A stretch of 19,239 bases of DNA from Comamonadaceae bacterium (lineage in GTDB: Bacteria > Pseudomonadota > Gammaproteobacteria > Burkholderiales > Burkholderiaceae_C): positions 1-19,239 of the forward strand of contig CANJXV010000015.1 of assembly GCA_947478935.1 (NCBI GenBank). The letters are read 5' to 3'. Below, piece after piece: positions 14,547 to 19,239 of this stretch (position 1 is the first letter of the stretch; each line of letters starts with the position of its first letter). Both the position numbers and the translations under genes were made by a program. The notes beneath the pieces are model-generated. The model searched no databases. It saw nothing but the letters and a program-made list of their open reading frames with translations, and was not told the origin of the DNA.

Positions 14547-15713
14547 ATGTTAGACCGCAACTTACTCAACTACCTACGCCAAGACCTAGCCCAATACCCC
14601 GCTGTGGCCTTGCTTGGGCCCCGCCAGGCCGGTAAAACCACCGTCGCCCACCAGCTCGCCCTGCCAAAACACAGTGTGTATCTGGACATGGAGTCCGAAC
14701 TCGACCGGGCCAAACTCAGTTCACCTGAGTTGTACTTGGGTGAACGGCTGGACCGTTTGCTTGTCATTGACGAGGTGCATCGGGTGCCGGGCCTGTTTCC
14801 GGTCCTGCGCGGCCTGATCGACCGAGCCCGGCGCGAAGGTCGCCGCAGCGGGCTATACCTGTTGTTGGGCTCTGCCTCCTTGGATTTACTGCAACAAGCA
14901 GGTGAGAGTCTGGCCGGGCGCATTGCCTACCGCGAACTTACCCCGTTTCACGCGCTGGAGCTTGTCGACAGCGAACTGAGCCGTTTGTGGCTGCGTGGCG
15001 GTTTTCCTGACAGCCACTTGGCGCGCACAGTCAGCGCCAGTTTTCGTTGGCGACAGGATTTCATTCGCACTTATGCAGAACGTGACATCCCACAGCTGGG
15101 CGGGCGAGTAGGTGCCGATGCGGTGCGACGCTTATGGGGCATGCTGGCACACCAGCAAGGCGGTTTGTTCAATGCATCGGTGCTGGCGCGCAGTCTGGCG
15201 CTGGACACCCGCACCGTTAACCGCTACATAGATTTACTGGTACAGATGTTTTTAGTGCGCCGCCTGGAGCCCTGGCATGCAAACCTGGGCAAGCGCTTGA
15301 CCAAATCGCCCAAACTGTATGTGCGCGACAGCGGCTTGCTGCACGCACTGCTGGGCTTGTCTGATGAAGAAACGCTGCTGGGTCACCCGAGCGTCGGCGC
15401 AAGCTGGGAAGGCTTTGTGCTGGAAAACCTAATCACGGCGGCAGGTCCGAATGCCAGTGCCTACTTCTACCGCACCAGCGCAGGCGCAGAAATCGATTTG
15501 CTGTTGCGCTGGCCCGATGGTCAATCCTGGGCGATTGAAGTCAAACGCAGCTTGTCGCCAAAGATGGAGCGCGGCTTTTATGTCGCCTGCGAAGACCTCC
15601 AACCCAGTCGTCAGTGTGTGGTCTACCCCGGGGCCGACAGCTTTGCGCTGGGGCCGGTAACTTGGGCTGTGCCACTGGGGGAACTGTGTCGGCAGTTGGC
15701 TAGCAAAGCCTGA
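14547..15713 (+). CDS. AAA-family ATPase with C-terminal DUF4143 domain
   Basis: This 388-residue protein belongs to the widespread AAA_14/DUF4143 group, whose cellular role is not established. The ATPase part has Walker A GPRQAGKT (24-31), Walker B LLVIDEVH (71-78), a sensor-like LLLGSAS (106-112) and AGESLAGRI (118-126). A winged-helix-like section (about 205-245) follows. The DUF4143 end contains GAEIDLLL and AIEVKRS: Glu315, Asp317, Glu331 and Lys333 make a PD-(D/E)XK-like pattern, so a nuclease-like fold is likely, though activity is unproven. The start at 14547 has AAGG directly next to it, too close for a normal ribosome site. An in-frame TAA at 14535 rules out any longer start. It stands alone between housekeeping genes, which fits the patchy, transferable distribution of this family. 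Confidence 0.92.
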   Translation: MLDRNLLNYLRQDLAQYPAVALLGPRQAGKTTVAHQLALPKHSVYLDMESELDRAKLSSPELYLGERLDRLLVIDEVHRVPGLFPVLRGLIDRARREGRRSGLYLLLGSASLDLLQQAGESLAGRIAYRELTPFHALELVDSELSRLWLRGGFPDSHLARTVSASFRWRQDFIRTYAERDIPQLGGRVGADAVRRLWGMLAHQQGGLFNASVLARSLALDTRTVNRYIDLLVQMFLVRRLEPWHANLGKRLTKSPKLYVRDSGLLHALLGLSDEETLLGHPSVGASWEGFVLENLITAAGPNASAYFYRTSAGAEIDLLLRWPDGQSWAIEVKRSLSPKMERGFYVACEDLQPSRQCVVYPGADSFALGPVTWAVPLGELCRQLASKA

Positions 15714-15992
15714 ACATAAGCTCCCATTGCTATCCGTCAAAGCCCTTGTGGTGCATCGTTTTTAGCCAACACTTTATGAAGTGCTCCGTTTTAGACACTA
15801 AAGCGATCATCTCTTGGGCTACTGGTGCAAGCGCAATGCTTTCCCGATGAAGACCACGACGCAACAGATCGATGCGGATTTCAGTGCGGTGCACGGTACA
15901 AAGGGCGGCGTTCCAGCCCAGCCAACTGCACCCCTGTAAACACATGTCCGATTACGGCTAATTACTGCGCCAAGCCTGCGTATCATCGGCGC
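15714..15992. other. 279-base intergenic region before ada-alkA
   Basis: No recognised gene or clear terminator lies here. A minus-strand reading frame of 71 codons (15730-15945) contains the plausible-looking segment LHRESIALAPVAQEMIALVS, but it has no recognised family and no visible start signal. The plus-strand frame upstream of the ada ATG is open back to 15825 but is Cys-rich and unlike any Ada N terminus, so I treat it as non-coding. The last 35 bases hold an Ada-box-like sequence and a -10-like TATCAT. Confidence 0.5.
15960..15986 (+). promoter_or_regulatory. Ada-box-like site and -10-like box of ada-alkA
   Basis: AATTACTGCGCCAA (15960-15973) resembles the E. coli ada promoter box AATTAAAGCGCAA, with AAT and CAA ends and the GCGC core; it has one extra base before the CAA and two changed bases. 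TATCAT (15981-15986) matches TATAAT at 5 of 6. No good -35 is present, as expected for an activator-dependent promoter. Transcription would start near the ATG at 15993. This is an inference from similarity only. Confidence 0.4.
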
Positions 15993-17573
15993 ATGCTACT
16001 GCATGCGACATCACCGTCCACCCTCGCTGCCGGCCTGGCCATGGACGCTGTGGCCTGTTACCGCGTGCTGCAAGCGCGCGACGCGCGTTTTGATGGGCAT
16101 TTTTTTACCGGCGTGCGCTCCACCGGCATTTACTGCCGCCCGGTCTGCAAAGTACGCGTTCCCCTAGAAAAGAACTGCACTTTTTTTGCGCTGCCGGCCC
16201 AGGCAGAAGCAGCAGGTTTTCGTCCTTGTTTGCGTTGCCGCCCGGAATTAGCGCCTGCAGCGCCAGGCTTTCACCAGTGGTCCACGCAAGATGGCGGTGC
16301 CATGCTGGTGCACCAGGCGCTCCAATTGCTGGAAATTTCGACAAGCGACATTACGAAGCAATGGACGGTACAAAGCTGGGCCGCGCGCCTGGGCATTAGC
16401 GAGCGCCATTTGCGCCGCCTTATGGAAGAGCACCTGCATATCGCGCCCTTGCAATACCTGCAAACGCGGCGTCTGCTGCACGCCAAACAGTGGCTGACCG
16501 ATACCCGCTGGCCCATCAGCGAGGTAGCACAGCGCAGCGGCTTTGGTAGCGTACGGCGCTTTAACGCAGTATTTGCCAAGCACTACCGGCTTACGCCAGG
16601 CGCCATGCGCAAGACCTTCAAAAATGGACGCATACCGACCGCCAGTAACAGCCATCCACTGGCCGCTGGATTGACCGTGAACTTACCTTACAGGCCACCA
16701 CTGGATGCGCAGCATTTGATCGGTTTTCTACACCAGCGCGCATTGCCCGGTCTGGAAGTGGTCGACCTGGCGCAACTGCGCTACGTCCGCAGTCTGCGTC
16801 TGGGCCATGGTCCGCAGCGCTACGAAGGTTGGATGCTGGCCCGCTTTGTTCCGGACAGGGCCGTGGTGGAGCTGCAAGTCAGTGCCTCGCTCGGCACAGC
16901 GCTGCTAGAAGTTCAATGTGTATGCCGCCGCTTGCTGGACCTCGATGCCGACCCGCTGGCCTATGAAGGTCTGCTGGAGACCGCGTTCCCGGGCGCGCAA
17001 GGCATGCGCATCCCCGGCACGGTGGATGGCTTCGAACTGGCGGTGCGCGCCATCTTGGGTCAACAAATCACGGTGGCTGCGGCGCGCACACTCTGCGCTC
17101 GCCTGGTGGCCGCCTTCGGCCATGCAATTGCAGACAGCGCGAACCTGCCAGTGAAAGGTATCAGCCACTATTTCCCCCACGCCGCCCAGATAGCCAACTT
17201 GGCGCCATCGGCTTTGGGTGCGCTGGGCATTGTGCGGCAGCGGCAGGCGGCCATCATTGGTTTAGCGCGCGCCGTGGCACAAGGTGAACTGCAGCTTGAA
17301 CCAAGCGCGCCGCTGGAACGGACTTTGGAACGCCTGCAATCGATTGAAGGCATTGGGCCCTGGACGGCGCAATACATCGCAATGCGAGCGCTGCGATGGC
17401 CTGACGCGTTTCCCACCGGTGATGTGGCCTTACACAAAGCCCTGGGCCTGGCGCATGCACCGCGCGCCAAACTCTTGGCACAAGCAGCATCACAAGTCTG
17501 GCGGCCCTGGCGCAGCTACGCCACCGTCCGAGCCTGGCATAGCGCGGCGGCTATGGGTCGCGCGCAATCTTAG
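15993..17573 (+). CDS. Ada-type methylation sensor/AraC regulator fused to AlkA-type 3-methyladenine DNA glycosylase
   Basis: This 526-residue fusion joins sensing and repair of DNA alkylation. Residues about 18-87 are the Ada zinc domain with all four cysteines, Cys48, Cys52, Cys79 and Cys82 (STGIYCRPVC, GFRPCLRCRPE). In E. coli Ada the first of these accepts methyl groups from DNA phosphotriesters. Residues about 104-207 are an AraC-type DNA-binding domain. Residues about 227-350 are the AlkA N-domain. The rest is an HhH-GPD glycosylase with hairpin SIEGIGPWTAQY (450-461) and catalytic-type Asp477 in PTGDVALHK; it should excise 3-methyladenine and related bases. ATG 15993 was chosen because the region before it is not Ada-like; ATG 16041 is an alternative. 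Neither has a Shine-Dalgarno sequence. ogt follows after 34 bases. E. coli Ada instead carries the O6-methylguanine domain in the same protein. Confidence 0.94.
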   Translation: MLLHATSPSTLAAGLAMDAVACYRVLQARDARFDGHFFTGVRSTGIYCRPVCKVRVPLEKNCTFFALPAQAEAAGFRPCLRCRPELAPAAPGFHQWSTQDGGAMLVHQALQLLEISTSDITKQWTVQSWAARLGISERHLRRLMEEHLHIAPLQYLQTRRLLHAKQWLTDTRWPISEVAQRSGFGSVRRFNAVFAKHYRLTPGAMRKTFKNGRIPTASNSHPLAAGLTVNLPYRPPLDAQHLIGFLHQRALPGLEVVDLAQLRYVRSLRLGHGPQRYEGWMLARFVPDRAVVELQVSASLGTALLEVQCVCRRLLDLDADPLAYEGLLETAFPGAQGMRIPGTVDGFELAVRAILGQQITVAAARTLCARLVAAFGHAIADSANLPVKGISHYFPHAAQIANLAPSALGALGIVRQRQAAIIGLARAVAQGELQLEPSAPLERTLERLQSIEGIGPWTAQYIAMRALRWPDAFPTGDVALHKALGLAHAPRAKLLAQAASQVWRPWRSYATVRAWHSAAAMGRAQS

Positions 17574-17607
17574 GCAGTTCGAAGCTCATTACAAACAACA
17601 TCAAATC

Positions 17608-18105
17608 ATGAAATCCTTTGACGCCCAAGCCGTGCAATCAACGTACCAAAGTCCGTTAGGCACCATTCACCTGCTGGCTAATGCCCACGCGCTGCTGGGC
17701 CTGTGGTTTGAAGGCCAAGACCACTTCCCCGCGCTCGATCCCTTCGCAACGGTCACCTCGCATCCGGTACACGACATGGCGCACGCGCAACTCGGTGAAT
17801 ACTTCTCGCAGCAACGTCAAGCCTTTTCCCTGCCGCTGGATTACAGCGTAGGGACTGACTTTCAACAAGCGGTATGGCGTCAGTTAACGACGATAGCACC
17901 GGGTCAAACCAGTAGCTACGCCGCCATTGCGCAGGCTATCGGCAAACCGGCTGCGGTGCGCGCGGTCGGTGGCGCCATAGGTCGCAACCCCTTAAGCATT
18001 ATGGTGCCCTGCCACCGAGTGATCGGCAGCAATGGCCAACTCACGGGCTATGCCGGTGGCCTGCCACGTAAGATCACCCTCTTGCAACTCGAAAGCGCTT
18101 TTTGA
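17608..18105 (+). CDS. ogt: Methylated-DNA--[protein]-cysteine S-methyltransferase (Ogt-type)
   Basis: The 165-residue suicide enzyme moves the methyl group from O6-methylguanine (and O4-methylthymine) in DNA to its own cysteine. The active site is VPCHRVIG with Cys135. Other family blocks are GTDFQQAVWRQL, the DNA-binding helix region GQTSSYAAIAQAIGKPAAVRAVGGAIGRNP, quoted here only by its ends GQTSSYAAIA and VGGAIGRNP, and the C-terminal LTGYAGGLPRKITLLQLE. The length matches stand-alone Ogt. The start at 17608 (MKSFDAQAV) precedes the N-domain; a longer frame upstream lies within ada-alkA and is not used. It lies 34 bases after ada-alkA, supplying the O6-alkylguanine activity that the fusion lacks. 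The same ada-alkA/ogt pairing is known in Mycobacterium tuberculosis. The stop overlaps the next gene's TTG start. Confidence 0.95.
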   Translation: MKSFDAQAVQSTYQSPLGTIHLLANAHALLGLWFEGQDHFPALDPFATVTSHPVHDMAHAQLGEYFSQQRQAFSLPLDYSVGTDFQQAVWRQLTTIAPGQTSSYAAIAQAIGKPAAVRAVGGAIGRNPLSIMVPCHRVIGSNGQLTGYAGGLPRKITLLQLESAF

Positions 18106-19028
18106 ATTCCCCAATTTCCGATACACGCCCGCCACATTGGGTGCTTGATTTCATCGCGCTAGCGGCCATCTGGGGCGCATCATTTTTATTCACACGCCTG
18201 AGCATGGTCAGCTTTGGCCCGGTAGTCACCGCTGCACTGCGCGTCATCATCGCCAGCGCCGTGCTGCTTCCCTTGATGTTGCTGCGTGGACACCGGGAGG
18301 ACTTTGCGCTGCATTGGAAAAAAGTGCTACTGGTCGGCGTCATTAATTCGGCCATTCCCTTTGTATGCATAGCCTTTGCACTGCAAAGTATTTCTATAGG
18401 CCAGTCCTCGGTGCTCAATGCCACGGTGCCTTTATTTGGCGCGCTCATCGCCTGGGCCTGGTTGGGGGAGCGGCCCTCGGGCTCGCGCGTGGTGGGCTTG
18501 CTGATCGGCTTTGTGGGTATTGCCCTCTTGGCCAGTGAAAACGCCAGCTTTGATACCAATGCCCTGGGCAGCTCTAGCGCCTGGGGCATTGCGGCCAGCC
18601 TGCTGGCTTGCCTGTGTTACGGCATTGCAGCGAGCTACACGCGGCGCTTTTTGGGTGGCGTGCCCTCTTTGGTGTCGGCCACTGGCAGCCAGGTGGGCGC
18701 TTCTATTTTTCTGCTGCCGTTTTGCTTATGGTACTGGCCTGCCCAGGCGCCGACCACGCAGGCCTGGCTGGCCGTCACTGCGCTGGGCGTGTTGTGTACC
18801 GGTACCGCTTACATTTTGTATTTCCGCCTGATTGCCCATGCGGGCCCGGTGCGCGCTTTAACCGTCACCTTTGCCATTCCAGTGTTTGCCATTGCCTATG
18901 GCGTCATTTTGCTGGGTGAAAGCGTGACGCATTGGATGCTGGGCTGCGCGTTGGTCATTGTGTTGGGCACCAGCTTGTCCAGCGGCTTGTGGAGCCTGCC
19001 GTTTTTAAAGCCGCGCGTGGCGGACTGA
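18102..19028 (+). CDS. DMT-superfamily (EamA) transporter, TTG start
   Basis: This 308-residue inner-membrane protein has about ten hydrophobic helices in two EamA repeats: the first begins LDFIALAAIWGASFLFTRL, the second near SAWGIAASLLACLCYGIA. The repeat-end signature WLGERPSGSRVVGLLIGFVGIALL and its counterpart ILLGESVTHWMLGCALVIVLG are both visible. Such carriers export metabolites, amino acids or drugs; the substrate here is unknown. The start is TTG at 18102, overlapping the ogt stop as TTGA. The next ATG falls inside the first helix, so TTG is favoured. Its translation is therefore probably coupled to ogt, which places it in the alkylation-repair operon, although a shared function is only a guess. 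It converges with xerD with 13 bases between stops. Confidence 0.92.
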   Translation: MNSPISDTRPPHWVLDFIALAAIWGASFLFTRLSMVSFGPVVTAALRVIIASAVLLPLMLLRGHREDFALHWKKVLLVGVINSAIPFVCIAFALQSISIGQSSVLNATVPLFGALIAWAWLGERPSGSRVVGLLIGFVGIALLASENASFDTNALGSSSAWGIAASLLACLCYGIAASYTRRFLGGVPSLVSATGSQVGASIFLLPFCLWYWPAQAPTTQAWLAVTALGVLCTGTAYILYFRLIAHAGPVRALTVTFAIPVFAIAYGVILLGESVTHWMLGCALVIVLGTSLSSGLWSLPFLKPRVAD

Positions 19029-19041
19029 ACACCGTGGCCGC

Positions 19042-19239
19042 CTAGCCTCTTGGATGGTGGTCGGCGTGCAGCTTGGCCAAGCGCTCGCGGGCGACGTGGG
19101 TGTAGATGGTGGTGGTAGAAATATCGGCGTGGCCCAGTAGCAATTGCACGGCGCGCAAATCGGCGCCATGGTTAAGTAAATGCGTGGCAAATGCATGGCG
19201 CAAGGTGTGGGGCGACAAAGGCGCATGGATCCCTGCCAG
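19042..19239 (-). CDS. xerD: Tyrosine recombinase XerD, C-terminal part (5' end outside window)
   Basis: I translated the last 65 codons and TAG stop by eye. The visible catalytic residues are the HxLR motif in SPHTLRHAFATHLL, the second active-site histidine in LLLGHADIS, and the nucleophilic Tyr in TTTIYTHV. The tail RERLAKLHADHHPRG matches the XerD C terminus (E. coli ends ERLRQLHQQHHPRA), which separates it from XerC. XerC/XerD resolve chromosome dimers at dif with FtsK during cell division. About three quarters of the protein lies beyond the window edge. Confidence 0.93.
   Translation of the reverse strand: MAGIHAPLSPHTLRHAFATHLLNHGADLRAVQLLLGHADISTTTIYTHVARERLAKLHADHHPRG

Noticed and set aside
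15825..15992. N-terminal extension of the Ada-AlkA protein
   Set aside because: The frame is open but the added 56 residues are Cys-rich with no similarity to Ada, and the Ada zinc domain is complete from 15993.

Overview
The window looks like chromosomal DNA of a betaproteobacterium, most likely order Burkholderiales and family Comamonadaceae (Rhodoferax-like). The evidence is moderately high GC with dense tandem genes, Burkholderiales-type protein sequences, and the neighbourhood PCMT-like protein / CHHG-rhodanese / TolC next to WaaA. This placement comes from gene content only. Nearly all of the DNA is coding and housekeeping-like. No rRNA, tRNA, CRISPR array, insertion sequence or prophage was recognised.

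Layout. (1) 1-1885, minus strand: an ABC exporter-type pair, an ATPase followed by an FtsX/MacB-like permease whose last residues lie outside the window. The permease has a His-rich periplasmic loop like that of permeases linked to zinc-regulated DUF2796/ZrgA proteins. (2) 2062-2604, minus: msrA, methionine sulfoxide reductase A. (3) 2841-10362, plus: a TetR-family regulator, an RND membrane-fusion protein, an RND (HAE-1 type) pump, a divergent PCMT-like methyltransferase, a single-domain rhodanese and a TolC-like outer-membrane channel. Together the run could supply all three parts of an envelope-spanning efflux pump plus its repressor. A palindrome sits on the predicted transcription start of the regulator. 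(4) 14169-10421, minus: an AlgC-type phosphomannomutase/phosphoglucomutase, waaC and waaA, all for lipopolysaccharide inner-core and sugar-nucleotide supply. They converge on tolC.

(5) 14170-14546 is the only gap over 300 bases. It holds inverted repeats near the mutase start, a possible 46-residue minus-strand ORF with a hairpin just past its stop, and an AT-rich palindromic control region. That region precedes (6) 14547-15713, a AAA ATPase/DUF4143 protein. (7) 15993-19028, plus: an alkylation-damage group, an Ada-type sensor fused to an AlkA-type glycosylase, then Ogt, then a DMT-family exporter that starts with TTG inside the ogt stop. An Ada-box-like sequence lies upstream. (8) 19042-19239, minus: the C-terminal end of the recombinase XerD.

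I see no plainly new multi-gene system. The points best worth following are the self-contained TetR/RND/TolC gene run, the PCMT-like protein that has lost the family's TxSQP motif, the palindromic control region and possible micro-ORF beside the DUF4143 ATPase, and the Ada-box-like site at the ada-alkA fusion. Several starts (tetR, the ATPase, ada-alkA, ogt) have poor or no Shine-Dalgarno sequence, so short-leader or leaderless transcripts are possible.
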